From NCBI GenBank assembly GCA_050697555.1, contig JBOHAD010000001.1:55311-119310 (forward strand): a stretch of 64,000 bases of DNA, in the 5' to 3' direction. The translations under genes and the position numbers were made by a program. Positions 35,918-44,002 of the stretch are shown one piece after another. The notes under the pieces were generated by a model. It ran no database searches, was not told where the DNA came from, and worked only from the letters and a program-made list of their open reading frames with translations. Numbering within the stretch: position 1 is the stretch's first letter; each line of letters starts with the position of its first letter. This stretch comes from DASQWP01 sp050697555 (GTDB taxonomy: Bacteria; Actinomycetota; Thermoleophilia; Gaiellales; Gaiellaceae).

Positions 35918-37392
35918 ACGTTCTTCGTGTCGTGCTGGACGGCGCGGAGCGCGTCGACGCGTCCGTGACCGAAGCACTCGTCGTAGCCCCTCTCGCCGAT
36001 GTCGACGGCCGTGCCCTGTAGGTGGGCCTCGACCTTCGTCGGAGACAGGACGACGTCGCCGTCCTTGTCGAGCCGACCGTACTGGCTGACGATGAGCGCC
36101 GCGACACCCGCCGCATGCGGCGAGGCCATCGACGTCCCCTGGATGCACGCCCACGTGTTGTTCGGGAACGTGTTCGGCACGGTCGTAGGACAGGGGCCGG
36201 GCGCGGGGTAGGGGCTCCCGGAGTTCCCGCCAGGCGCACCGACATCCGTCGCCCCGACACCGTAGTTGGAGTACGAGGCCTTCTCGCTCCCGGGCCCCGT
36301 CGACATCGTGCCGATGACGCCCTGCGTCTCTGCAGGCACGACCTCGCACGCGTTCGTGTACGGCTCCGGCGGATGGGCCAGGTCGTTGTCCGAGTTACCC
36401 AGCGCAGCCACCGGCACGACACCCTGCTGCCGGGCGTACTGGATCGCCCGCTCGTTCATCTGGCGGAACGTCCGCTGCACCGGGTCGTTCATGCACTTGA
36501 ACTCCGTCGATTCGAGGAACATGTCGTCGTCGACGAAGAAGCTCATGTTCATGACCTCGAGCTTCGCGTCGCCCGCGTACGTGATCCCGGCGGCCGTCGA
36601 GCTCGCGTAGCAGTAGCCGAGCGCGTCGCAGACCTTGACCGGGATGAGCTCCACGTTCGGAGCGACCCCGACGACGCCGACGCCGTTCGCCTGCGCGCCG
36701 ACGATGCCGGCCACGTGCGTCCCGTGGAAGTTGTTGTCCTCGCACGGGTTCGGGGTACCCACGCCGGGCCCGACCGGGATGAAGTCCCGGCCCTTTGCGC
36801 AGTTGACGTTCGACGGGCCTCCGACGACGCCGTTGTCGGTGAAGTCGATGTGGTCGCCGTCGATCCCCGTGTCCAGGATGCCGACCTCGACGAGGCGCGA
36901 GCCGGCCTGGATTGCATGAGCCTCGGCCGTGCGGATCTGCCGCATGTCCCACTGCGCGGGCTCGAGCGGATCCGCGTGAGCTTCGGGACCGCCGCCCGGC
37001 ACGCCGTCACCCGGATGGCTCAGGATGCCCTCGGCGCCGACGATGGCGTCGAGGCGCGTCGGATACGCCTTCCAGGCGAAGTCCTCCGCCACGTCGGCCA
37101 CGAGGCTGGACTGCGCAAGAACATCGGCGAAGTTGGCGTTCGCGGACTCGACCACGAGCGCCCCGATCTGGCTGGAGAGATCGATCGTGACCTCGCCGCC
37201 TGCCGCGCCGATCAGCTCGGCGAGGTTGCTCCCCTTGGCTCCCGTGAAACCGCCGTTGGCGACGGAGCCCTTGAGGAGGACGTTGTAGCGCTTCACGTCC
37301 GCGGTCTCGGCCTCGGCGCTCTGCGGGCGAATCGCGCCCACGACGAGCGCAAGGCCGAGAATCGCGCACGCCAGCACGATGACCTTTCGCAA
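35878..37392 (-). CDS. Secreted subtilisin-like serine protease (S8)
   Basis: The protein has 504 residues. Signal peptide about 1-28 (VIVLACAILGLALVVGA then QSAEA). An inhibitor-like propeptide (about 33-110) resembles I9 domains. The catalytic triad is complete: Asp174 (GILDTGIDGDH), His223 (NNFHGTHVAG), Ser421 (GTSMASPHAAG), with oxyanion Asn333 (ALGNSDND). Several cysteines suggest disulfides. TTG start, with an AGGGGGG Shine-Dalgarno sequence about six bases upstream. Its 3' end overlaps trpA on the other strand by 40 bases, so the two transcripts collide. Confidence 0.92.
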   Translation of the reverse strand: MRKVIVLACAILGLALVVGAIRPQSAEAETADVKRYNVLLKGSVANGGFTGAKGSNLAELIGAAGGEVTIDLSSQIGALVVESANANFADVLAQSSLVADVAEDFAWKAYPTRLDAIVGAEGILSHPGDGVPGGGPEAHADPLEPAQWDMRQIRTAEAHAIQAGSRLVEVGILDTGIDGDHIDFTDNGVVGGPSNVNCAKGRDFIPVGPGVGTPNPCEDNNFHGTHVAGIVGAQANGVGVVGVAPNVELIPVKVCDALGYCYASSTAAGITYAGDAKLEVMNMSFFVDDDMFLESTEFKCMNDPVQRTFRQMNERAIQYARQQGVVPVAALGNSDNDLAHPPEPYTNACEVVPAETQGVIGTMSTGPGSEKASYSNYGVGATDVGAPGGNSGSPYPAPGPCPTTVPNTFPNNTWACIQGTSMASPHAAGVAALIVSQYGRLDKDGDVVLSPTKVEAHLQGTAVDIGERGYDECFGHGRVDALRAVQHDTKNVYETVPFCPEYEE

Positions 37393-37467
37393 GGTGAACC
37401 CCCCTAATCTCGTTTGCGAGCGGGCATCGTAGCGACCTTCCAGCCGAAAGGCGGGGTGAAAGGTGGC

Positions 37468-38364
37468 TCAGGGAGCGAGCGTGCGCACGCGCTCGCAGTT
37501 CACGGCCGTGTCCCCCGGCCGGAGAACCGCGCGGTCCCGGTCGCCCTCACCGCAGTCGAGCGTGTCGGGGGCGCCGTCGGCGGCGGCCGCGTGTAGGCGG
37601 TCGTTGCCCGAGCCCCCGAAGAGCATGTCGGCGCCCGCACCGGCCCAGAGCCAGTCGTTGCCGGGCCCGCCCCGGAGGACGTCGTTGCCGCTGCCGCCCC
37701 AGAGGTAGTCGCGGCCCTCACCCCCGTCGAGCGTGTCGTTCCCGCGGTTGCCGAAGAGGAGGTCGCTCCCACCCAGCCCGAGGATGGTGTCGTCACCGGC
37801 GAGGCCGAAGATGAAGTCGCGCCGCTCGGTGCCGGTCAGCTCGTCGTTCCCAGGCGTACCGCGGATCCTTTCGCCCCGCGGGCCCTTCCGCGAGGTCGCC
37901 CGCACCCGGACGCGCTCGCAGTCGATCGCCACGTCGCCCGCGCGGATGACGGCCCGGTCGAAGCCCGGTCCGCAGTCGACCACGTCCCTGGCACCGTCGT
38001 CGCCGCCGGCGTGGAGCACATCGTTGCCGGGACCGCCCTCGAGCACGTCGGCGCCGCGTCCCGCGTGGAGGACGTCCCGACCCGGGCCGCCTTCGAGCGT
38101 GTCGCCGCCGGGCCCCCCGAAGAGGAAGTCGCGGCCGTCGTCACCCGAGAGCGTGTCGGCTCCGCGACCGCCGAAGAGGAGGTCGCTGCCGCCGCCGCCG
38201 CCGAGCGTGTCGTCTCCGCCCCGGCCGCGGATGACGTCGCGGCGGTCGGTGCCGGTCAGCGTGTCGTCACCCGGAGTGCCCACGATCCGCTTCGCGGACG
38301 CCGCCGGCGCGGTCAGAAGCACGACAACGGCGGTCACGAGGAGAAGAAGGACTGTGCGCTTCAA
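37468..38364 (-). CDS. Secreted GGxGxD (RTX-type) calcium-binding protein, internally duplicated
   Basis: The protein has 298 residues. A signal peptide (about 1-24) precedes two copies of a roughly 130-residue block. Each starts RIxGTPGxDxLTGTxRRD, has about nine GGxGxD-type nonapeptides that bind calcium in a parallel beta-roll, and ends with a capping motif RAVxRxGDxAxxCERV plus DCG. There is no enzyme domain, so it may act as a surface or matrix protein. TTG start with AAAGGA six bases upstream. The subtilase gene follows after 75 bases on the same strand. Confidence 0.88.
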   Translation of the reverse strand: MKRTVLLLLVTAVVVLLTAPAASAKRIVGTPGDDTLTGTDRRDVIRGRGGDDTLGGGGGSDLLFGGRGADTLSGDDGRDFLFGGPGGDTLEGGPGRDVLHAGRGADVLEGGPGNDVLHAGGDDGARDVVDCGPGFDRAVIRAGDVAIDCERVRVRATSRKGPRGERIRGTPGNDELTGTERRDFIFGLAGDDTILGLGGSDLLFGNRGNDTLDGGEGRDYLWGGSGNDVLRGGPGNDWLWAGAGADMLFGGSGNDRLHAAAADGAPDTLDCGEGDRDRAVLRPGDTAVNCERVRTLAP

Positions 38365-38459
38365 AGCCGTTCCTTTCCGGAGAGGGGTCCCCGCGTGTGC
38401 AACTGAACCACGCGCTCGTCAAGAAGCCATGCGGGTTCTGTAAGCGCCGGGTTAACACT

Positions 38460-38465
38460 TAGGCT
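38460..38465 (+). promoter_or_regulatory. -10 box (TAGGCT) of a leaderless promoter
   Basis: TAGGCT ends six bases before the ATG of the 47-residue protein. TTAACA a few bases upstream is too close to be its -35. Confidence 0.5.
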
Positions 38466-38471
38466 ACGCCC

Positions 38472-38615
38472 ATGCACACGATCGAGCTGAACGACGGGGA
38501 GCTCCGGCTGGTGCGGGCGGCGCTGACGGCGTACCTCGAGGACTTCGGGCACGAGGAGGCGGACGTCCTCCGCGCCGTCAAGGCGGTCCTCGCCAAGCTG
38601 CCTCCGCCGTCGTAG
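38472..38615 (+). CDS. Small conserved-looking protein, 47 residues
   Basis: ATG-started frame of 47 codons: MHTIELNDGELRLVRAALTA, then an acidic segment with DFGHEEADVLR and a C-terminal helix ending KLPPPS. It looks like two helices after a short strand. A -10 box six bases upstream and the carboxylase start four bases downstream of its stop support real translation. I infer an operon partner of the carboxylase; no function is known to me. Confidence 0.7.
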   Translation: MHTIELNDGELRLVRAALTAYLEDFGHEEADVLRAVKAVLAKLPPPS

Positions 38616-38619
38616 CGTC

Positions 38620-40182
38620 GTGGCCGTCCTGGAGACCCGCGCAGACCGCGCCGCCGAGGCGTACGCCGCCAACCGGGCCTGCATGGAGGAGCTCGTCGGC
38701 GAGCTCCGTGAGCGCTCGGCCCAGGTCGCGGCCGGCGGCGGAGAGGCAGCGATCGACAAGCACCGCGCGCGGGGGAAGCTCCTCGCCCGCGAGCGGATCG
38801 AGCGTCTGCTCGACCCGGGCTCCGCCTTCCTCGAGCTGAACGCACTCGCCGCCTGGGAGGTCTACGGCGGCGACGCGCCCGCCGCCGGCATCGTGACCGG
38901 GATCGGCGTGGTCGAAGGCGTCGAGTGCGTGATCGTGGCGAACGACGCGACCGTGAAGGGCGGCACGTACTACCCCCTCACGGTGAAGAAGCACCTGCGC
39001 GCCCAGGAAGTCGCGGAGCAGAACGGCCTGCCGTGCCTCTACCTCGTCGACTCAGGCGGCGCCTTCCTGCCCATGCAGGACGAGGTCTTCCCCGACCGCG
39101 ACCACTTCGGGCGCATCTTCTTCAACCAGGCGCGCATGTCTGCGAAGGCCATCCCTCAGATCGCGGTGGTCATGGGCTCCTGCACGGCCGGCGGCGCCTA
39201 CGTGCCCGCCATGAGCGACGAGACGGTGATCGTGCGCGGGACAGGCACGATCTTCCTCGGCGGGCCGCCGCTCGTGAAGGCCGCGACGGGCGAGGAGGTC
39301 ACCGCGGAGGAGCTCGGAGGCGCCGACGTCCATTCCCGGATCTCCGGCGTCACCGACCATTACGCAGTCAGCGACGAGCACGCGCTCGCGCTCGCGCGCC
39401 AGATCGTCGCCAACCTCGACCGGCGCAAGCCCGAGCCGCCCTGGGACGTCGTGCCTCCGGAAGAGCCGCTCTACGACCCGGAGGAGCTCTACGGCATCGT
39501 TCCCGAGGACTACTCGCGCGGGTACGACGTCCGCGAGGTTCTCGCCCGCCTTGTCGACGGAAGCCGCTTGCACGAGTTCAAGGCCCTCTACGGCGAGACG
39601 CTCGTCTGCGGCTTCGCCCGCATCGAGGGCTACCCGGTGGCCATCCTCGCCAACAACGGCGTCCTCTTCTCCGAAAGCGCGCTCAAGGGCGCCCACTTCG
39701 TCCAGCTCGCCTGCAAGCGGCGAATCCCGCTCGTCTTCCTCCAGAACATCACCGGCTTCATTGTCGGCAAGGAGTACGAGGCGGGCGGCATCGCCAAGGA
39801 CGGCGCCAAGCTGGTGACGGCGGTCGCCTGCGCCCAGGTGCCGAAGTTCACCATCATCGTGGGCGGGTCGTTCGGGGCCGGGAACTACGGGATGTGCGGA
39901 CGCGCGTACGCGCCGCGCCAGCTCTGGATGTGGCCGAACGCGCGAATCAGCGTGATGGGCGGCGAGCAGGCGGCCACCGTGCTCTCGACGGTCGGTCGCG
40001 CCGACCCGGACGAGATCCGCGCCAAGTACGAGCGCGAGGGGAGCCCCTACTACTCCACGGCCCGCCTCTGGGACGACGGCATCATCGACCCGCTCGACAC
40101 GCGCAGGGTGCTGGCGCTCGGGCTCTCCGCGAGCCTCAACGCGCCCATTCCCGAGACGACCTTCGGCGTCTTCCGAATGTAG
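38620..40182 (+). CDS. Methylcrotonyl-CoA carboxylase beta subunit (carboxyltransferase)
   Basis: The protein has 520 residues. It transfers carboxyl from biotin to an acyl-CoA. ATVKGGTYYPLTVKKHLRAQ, LYLVDSGGAFLPMQDEVFPD, IAVVMGSCTAGGAYVPAMSD and TIFLGGPPLVKAATGE are typical of the 3-methylcrotonyl-CoA (leucine pathway) type; propionyl-CoA carboxylases differ in these stretches. The alpha/biotin subunit is encoded at 45599-47191, behind a likely 3-methylglutaconyl-CoA hydratase, which supports leucine degradation. The IS110 element lies between the two subunit genes. GTG start. Confidence 0.88.
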   Translation: MAVLETRADRAAEAYAANRACMEELVGELRERSAQVAAGGGEAAIDKHRARGKLLARERIERLLDPGSAFLELNALAAWEVYGGDAPAAGIVTGIGVVEGVECVIVANDATVKGGTYYPLTVKKHLRAQEVAEQNGLPCLYLVDSGGAFLPMQDEVFPDRDHFGRIFFNQARMSAKAIPQIAVVMGSCTAGGAYVPAMSDETVIVRGTGTIFLGGPPLVKAATGEEVTAEELGGADVHSRISGVTDHYAVSDEHALALARQIVANLDRRKPEPPWDVVPPEEPLYDPEELYGIVPEDYSRGYDVREVLARLVDGSRLHEFKALYGETLVCGFARIEGYPVAILANNGVLFSESALKGAHFVQLACKRRIPLVFLQNITGFIVGKEYEAGGIAKDGAKLVTAVACAQVPKFTIIVGGSFGAGNYGMCGRAYAPRQLWMWPNARISVMGGEQAATVLSTVGRADPDEIRAKYEREGSPYYSTARLWDDGIIDPLDTRRVLALGLSASLNAPIPETTFGVFRM

Positions 40183-40188
40183 CTAGGG

Positions 40189-41268
40189 CTACGGGAGCAA
40201 ATCTTCCGCGGCCGGAAGCGGCGGCAGCTCGGGCTCGGGGAGCGCGGACAGCTCGGCCGCCGGGGAGCTGGGCTCGGAAGCCGACGGGAGAGTCAAGGTC
40301 GGAACGCTGAGCTTCGGGACGTCCACGGGGGGAAGCTCGGTCTGCGGCAGAGTGAGGTCGGAGAGCGCTCCGACGAGCCCGGCCACCCCGTCCTCGGCGA
40401 CCGGCGCGGCGCGCTCGCGCTCACGCGTCTTGCGTGCGCCGGCGGGGGCGGCCGCAGCCGGCTTCGGCTTCTTCGCCACAGGCTTGGCGGGCGCGGCGGG
40501 CCGCGCCGCCGACGCATCGGCGACGAGGGTCACGACCGCGGGCAGCGTCGGCTCGGGTGCGCGATCTGCGCCCGGGAGCGGCACGGCGCCCGCCGAGACC
40601 ACGGCACCGGTACCGATGACGACGGCGCCTGCGGCTCCCGCCGCCTTGGCCGTGACCACGCGCCGGCCGAGCCAGGCGGCGACGGAGCCGAAGGCATCCG
40701 AGAGGGCGACGGGGAGCGGCCAGAGAACGACGCCGCCGACGCGCACGACCGCCTGCTCCTCCTCGCCCGCGGCCAGCTCCTCGCGCAGGGCGCGCCGGGA
40801 GCGAAAGAGCAGCGTCTCGACCGCGGACACCGAGAGCCCGAGCGTCCCGGCGATCTCGGCGTACGAGAGTCCTCCGATCTCGCGTAGGACGATGACGGCC
40901 CGCTGGTTCGGCCGCAGGCGCCGGAGCGCCTCACGGATCTCCGCCGCCGAGGGCGCCTCGGGCTCCGGGGCAACGAGCCCGTCCGGGTCGAGCTCGACCT
41001 CGTGCGGGCGCGCAGCCCGGGAGCGGAACCGGCGGCGGGTCACGTTCTGGGCGATCGTGAACAGCCACGCGCGCGGCTTCTCCGGCTCGGTGCCCCGCTG
41101 GAGCGCGCAGTAGGCGTTGAGGAAGGCCGCCTGCGTGACGTCCTCGGCGTCGTCGGGGTTGCGGAGGTCGCGGAGGACGAAGCGGTAGACGTCGCCCCGA
41201 TGGCGGCGGTACAGACGATCGAACGTCCCCTCGGACGTCTCCTCTCCCGCGAGCGACGGCCTCATCAC
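40189..41268 (-). CDS. ECF sigma factor with C-terminal membrane anchor and external tail
   Basis: The protein has 359 residues. Sigma region 2 lies at about 17-85 (FDRLYRRHRGDVYRFVLRDL, DAEDVTQAAFLNAY) and region 4 at about 108-162 (LRRLRPNQRAVIVLREIGGL, SYAEIAGTLGLSVSAVETLL). A hydrophobic Ala/Val/Gly-rich segment at about 206-229 could span the membrane, followed by 130 residues rich in Pro, Ala, Glu and Lys. Ordinary ECF factors stop near 190 residues. The layout suggests a membrane-tethered sigma factor that is released or sensed through its tail, with no separate anti-sigma gene adjacent. GTG or ATG (41265) start. Confidence 0.85.
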   Translation of the reverse strand: MMRPSLAGEETSEGTFDRLYRRHRGDVYRFVLRDLRNPDDAEDVTQAAFLNAYCALQRGTEPEKPRAWLFTIAQNVTRRRFRSRAARPHEVELDPDGLVAPEPEAPSAAEIREALRRLRPNQRAVIVLREIGGLSYAEIAGTLGLSVSAVETLLFRSRRALREELAAGEEEQAVVRVGGVVLWPLPVALSDAFGSVAAWLGRRVVTAKAAGAAGAVVIGTGAVVSAGAVPLPGADRAPEPTLPAVVTLVADASAARPAAPAKPVAKKPKPAAAAPAGARKTRERERAAPVAEDGVAGLVGALSDLTLPQTELPPVDVPKLSVPTLTLPSASEPSSPAAELSALPEPELPPLPAAEDLLP

Positions 41269-41354
41269 ACCTTAGAGATTCCCCGAAAGGCCGGGAATTG
41301 CACATTTCGCCGGTTGCCTCGCAAGTTTTTCTCCGTCCTTCGACTCTTTGATAT

Positions 41355-41589
41355 GGCCCGGATCTGTACCCGCCGGCTGCGGCCGACCGGCGGGGCGCTC
41401 CGGGCCACGTCTCCTGTTCCCACTGACCCCGTTCGTCAATCGGGCCCCGCCGCGCTCGTAGGTCTACTACTAGACCCTATGGCGGCTGAGTAGCCGCGAG
41501 CGAGGAGAGGCCGGACCCTTTCGTAGATCGGGGGTTTGTCTGGCCGGAGGCTGGCTCCGGCTGACCCCATACGAAGGGAGGGTCCGGCC
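41355..41589 (+). ncRNA. Structured IS110 leader, candidate bridge (seek) RNA
   Basis: Four hairpins lie in the non-coding stretch before the transposase. SL-A pairs 41355-41362 with 41399-41406 and, inside it, 41369-41376 with 41387-41394. SL-B is 41461-41465/41472-41476. SL-C is 41482-41487/41492-41497. SL-D pairs 41509-41518 with 41580-41589, 41520-41525 with 41570-41575, 41531-41535 with 41564-41568, and 41543-41549 with 41555-41561. Stems interrupted by internal loops before an IS110 transposase are the hallmark of bridge RNAs, whose loops recognise target and donor DNA. SL-D also buries the GGGAGGG ribosome site of the transposase. RNA ends are unknown. Confidence 0.55.
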
Positions 41590-42672
41590 GTGACCGCAAC
41601 GATGACATGGGTGGGGCTTGACGTCCACGCCCGCTCGACGCACGCCGCCGCGATCGATCGTGGGAGCGGCGAGCTGACGCGCGCGCGTTTCGGTGTCGGC
41701 AGCGAGGAGGTGGTGGCGTGGCTGGCGGCGTTGCCGCAGCCGATCCATGCCTGCTACGAGGCAGGGCCGACCGGCTTCGCGCTCTACCGCGCTTGCGAAG
41801 CCGTGGGCCTCCAGGTCGACGTCGTCGCTCCGAGCAAGACGCCGCGCGCGCCCGGCGACCGCGTCAAGAACGACCGCAAAGACGCCGAGCTGCTGGTGCG
41901 GCTGCTGCTGGCGGGGTCGCTGACGCCGGTCACGGTGCCGTCGGCAACGCTCGAGGCGGCGCGCGACCTCGCCCGCGCCCGCGAGCAGGTGCGCGCTGAT
42001 CTGGCGCGCGTCCGCCATCGCGTCTCGAAGCTGCTCGTGCGGCACGGGCGTGTCTATGACCGCGGCGGCGGCACCTGGACGCAGGCGCACCGGCAGTGGT
42101 TGGCCGGGCAGCGCTTCCCGCATCCGCCAAGCGAGCTCGCCTTCCTCGATTACCTCGCTGCGATCGACGGGCTCGCCGCCCGCCGCGCCGCGCTCGACGA
42201 GCGGCTCTCCCGCCTCGCGCAGGAGCCGGAGCTGTGGCCGACCGTCGCCAGGCTGCGCTGCTTCCGCGGCATCGAGACGCCGACCGCGCTCGCGCTCCGC
42301 CTCGAGATCGGCGACTTCGCCCGCTTCCAGCGTCCAGCCCAGTTGGCCGCCTGGCTCGGGCTGGTGCCCTCGCTGCACCAGTCGGGCGAATCGGAGACGC
42401 GCGGGGCGATCACCAAGACCGGCTCCGGCTACGCGCGCCGGCTGCTGGTCGAGGCCGCCTGGCACTACGCGCGCGAGCCCCGGATCGGGGTCACGCTGCG
42501 CAACCGCCAGCAGGGACAGCCCGAGCAGGTGCTCCAGATCGCTTGGCGCGCCCAGCACCGCCTCTACCGCCTCCACCGACGGCTGCGCGCCCGCGGCAAG
42601 CCCGGCAACATCGCTGTCGTCGCCGCCGCGCGCGAGCTCGCCTGCTTCCTCTGGGCCGCCGCCATCGCATAA
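41590..42672 (+). CDS. IS110-family transposase (DEDD recombinase)
   Basis: Starting at GTG 41590 the protein has 360 residues. The N-terminal RuvC-like domain begins WVGLDVHARSTHAAAID (first acidic residue Asp11), with NDRKDAELLVRLLLAG near 95. The C-terminal IS116/IS110/IS902 domain has LRCFRGIETPTALALRLEIG, AQLAAWLGLVPSLHQSGES and RGAITKTGSGYARRLLVEAA, including the serine nucleophile region. The frame is intact, so the element may be active. GGGAGGG lies seven bases before the GTG. Confidence 0.93.
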   Translation: MTATMTWVGLDVHARSTHAAAIDRGSGELTRARFGVGSEEVVAWLAALPQPIHACYEAGPTGFALYRACEAVGLQVDVVAPSKTPRAPGDRVKNDRKDAELLVRLLLAGSLTPVTVPSATLEAARDLARAREQVRADLARVRHRVSKLLVRHGRVYDRGGGTWTQAHRQWLAGQRFPHPPSELAFLDYLAAIDGLAARRAALDERLSRLAQEPELWPTVARLRCFRGIETPTALALRLEIGDFARFQRPAQLAAWLGLVPSLHQSGESETRGAITKTGSGYARRLLVEAAWHYAREPRIGVTLRNRQQGQPEQVLQIAWRAQHRLYRLHRRLRARGKPGNIAVVAAARELACFLWAAAIA

Positions 42673-42937
42673 CCGTCGGCGCCAGCCCCGCTCGCGAGGA
42701 AGGCGCCGGGGCCGAAGCTGCCGGCACGCGCGATCGCTCTATGAGCAACCGCAACCGCGGCCACGCTCGCTCCTAGACCTGCGCACGCCGGCGACGCATC
42801 CAGGGCCCTGGGGTAACCAACCCCCGCATATCAGACTGGCACAGCCGTCGAGCGCCCCGGCGCCTCCCCCGCGAGCCCCACCACCCCGTCAACGACTGGG
42901 CGATAACCACCGCGCGCTTGACAAAGCGCCCGCCATA
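42673..42937. other. IS110 right flank, no gene seen
   Basis: 265 bases between the transposase stop and the end of the oppositely oriented oxidoreductase gene. It contains GCGC-TTGACAAA-GCGC at about 42914-42929 and the CATATCAG pair. No convincing frame. Confidence 0.5.
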
Positions 42938-44002
42938 TCAGAGCACGACCTCCTCCGGGAAGACCGCTCCCTCGGCGAAGCGTTCCAGCCGGTACGGCGA
43001 AAGGTCCAGCGAGGAGCCGCCCTCGACGATCTCCTCGGCCGCCGCCCGCCCGACAGCCGGCGACTGCATGAACCCGTGGCCGGAGAAGCCGCAGGCCGCG
43101 TAGACGCCGTCGCCGATCCAGCCGATGATCGGGTGCGCGTCCGGCGTCATGTCGTAGAGCCCCGCCCACGCACGCCCGACGCCGGCGCCCGCCGCGAGCG
43201 GGAAGCGGCGGCCGAGCCGCTCCAGCCGGTCGGGAAGAAGCGACTCGTCCACCTGCTCCTCGAAGCCCCACCGGGGAGCCGGGTCGATCATGGCGAGACG
43301 CAACGTGTCGCCCCGGCGGCGGAAGTGGAAGCCGGTCTCGACCTCCAGCACCATCGGGAGGCTCTCCGGCAGGTCCCCGACCGGCGTCGTCTCGATGAGC
43401 TGCCGGCAGAGCGGCCTGATGGGAAGCTCCACGCCGTGGAGGCGGGCGGCGTGGGCCGACCAGGGGCCGCAGGCGAGCACGCGCACGTCCGCGCCGACCT
43501 CCTCGCCCGGCGTCCCCTCGCGAACCTCCACGCCGAGCCCGACGGCGCGGCGCACGAGCTCGCGCGTGACGGCGCGCGGTTCGGCCGTCCCGTCGGTGGC
43601 GCAGAAGACGCCGCCGAGGACGTCGCCCACGGCCAGACCGGGCGCGAGCCCGGCTGCGCCGGCGGCATCGACCCCCTCCACCGGCACGCCGAGCGCCGCC
43701 TGGATTGTGCGCCGCTCCCGGAGCGTCGCCAGCCCGTCCTCGGTGATGGCGACGAAGAGGTAGCCGACCTGCTGGAAGAGGTCCGGCCCGAGCTCCTCGA
43801 AGAAGCGGACGCTCTCCTGCGCGAGGCGCACCTCCGCCGCCGTCGAGAACTGCTGGCGCACGCCGCCCATCGCCTTCGCCGTCGAGCCGCCTGCGATCTC
43901 GCCCTTGTCGGCGAGGACGACGTCCGGAGCGCCGAGGAGGGCGAGATGGTACGCGACGCTTGCGCCGATGGCGCCCGCGCCGTGAACGGCTACGCGAGCC
44001 AT
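42938..44002 (-). CDS. FAD-dependent oxidoreductase (DAO/glycine oxidase-like)
   Basis: ATG 44002 gives 354 residues. The N-terminal FAD site is VAVHGAGAIGASVAYHLALL, followed by GGSTAKAMGGVRQQFSTAAE, characteristic of sarcosine/glycine/dimethylglycine oxidase-like enzymes. The C-terminal GLYDMTPDAHPIIGWIGD and ACGFSGHGFMQSPAVG close the flavin site. It likely oxidises an N-methyl or secondary amino acid. It overlaps the DHDPS-like gene by 13 bases, suggesting that both act on one substrate, perhaps hydroxyproline-type compounds; that is inference. Confidence 0.88.
   Translation of the reverse strand: MARVAVHGAGAIGASVAYHLALLGAPDVVLADKGEIAGGSTAKAMGGVRQQFSTAAEVRLAQESVRFFEELGPDLFQQVGYLFVAITEDGLATLRERRTIQAALGVPVEGVDAAGAAGLAPGLAVGDVLGGVFCATDGTAEPRAVTRELVRRAVGLGVEVREGTPGEEVGADVRVLACGPWSAHAARLHGVELPIRPLCRQLIETTPVGDLPESLPMVLEVETGFHFRRRGDTLRLAMIDPAPRWGFEEQVDESLLPDRLERLGRRFPLAAGAGVGRAWAGLYDMTPDAHPIIGWIGDGVYAACGFSGHGFMQSPAVGRAAAEEIVEGGSSLDLSPYRLERFAEGAVFPEEVVL

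Larger units (their letters stand above)
41355..42937 (+). mobile_element. IS110-family insertion sequence, ends not defined
   Basis: It comprises a transposase gene, a structured 5' non-coding region and about 265 bases of 3' non-coding sequence. IS110 elements lack clear terminal inverted repeats and usually make no target duplication, so the true ends cannot be fixed by eye. CATATCAG occurs at 42827-42834 and 42934-42941 and may mark an end or target core. It splits a region otherwise devoted to acyl-CoA carboxylation. Confidence 0.6.

Noticed and set aside
37468..38364. A CRISPR-like array suggested by short regular repeats.
   Set aside because: The periodicity is 27 bases (nine residues), in frame with GGxGxD motifs, so it is a coding repeat.
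42827..42941. CATATCAG direct repeat as IS110 target duplication.
   Set aside because: Both copies lie on the same side of the transposase and IS110 elements normally make no duplication, so it was not used to set boundaries.
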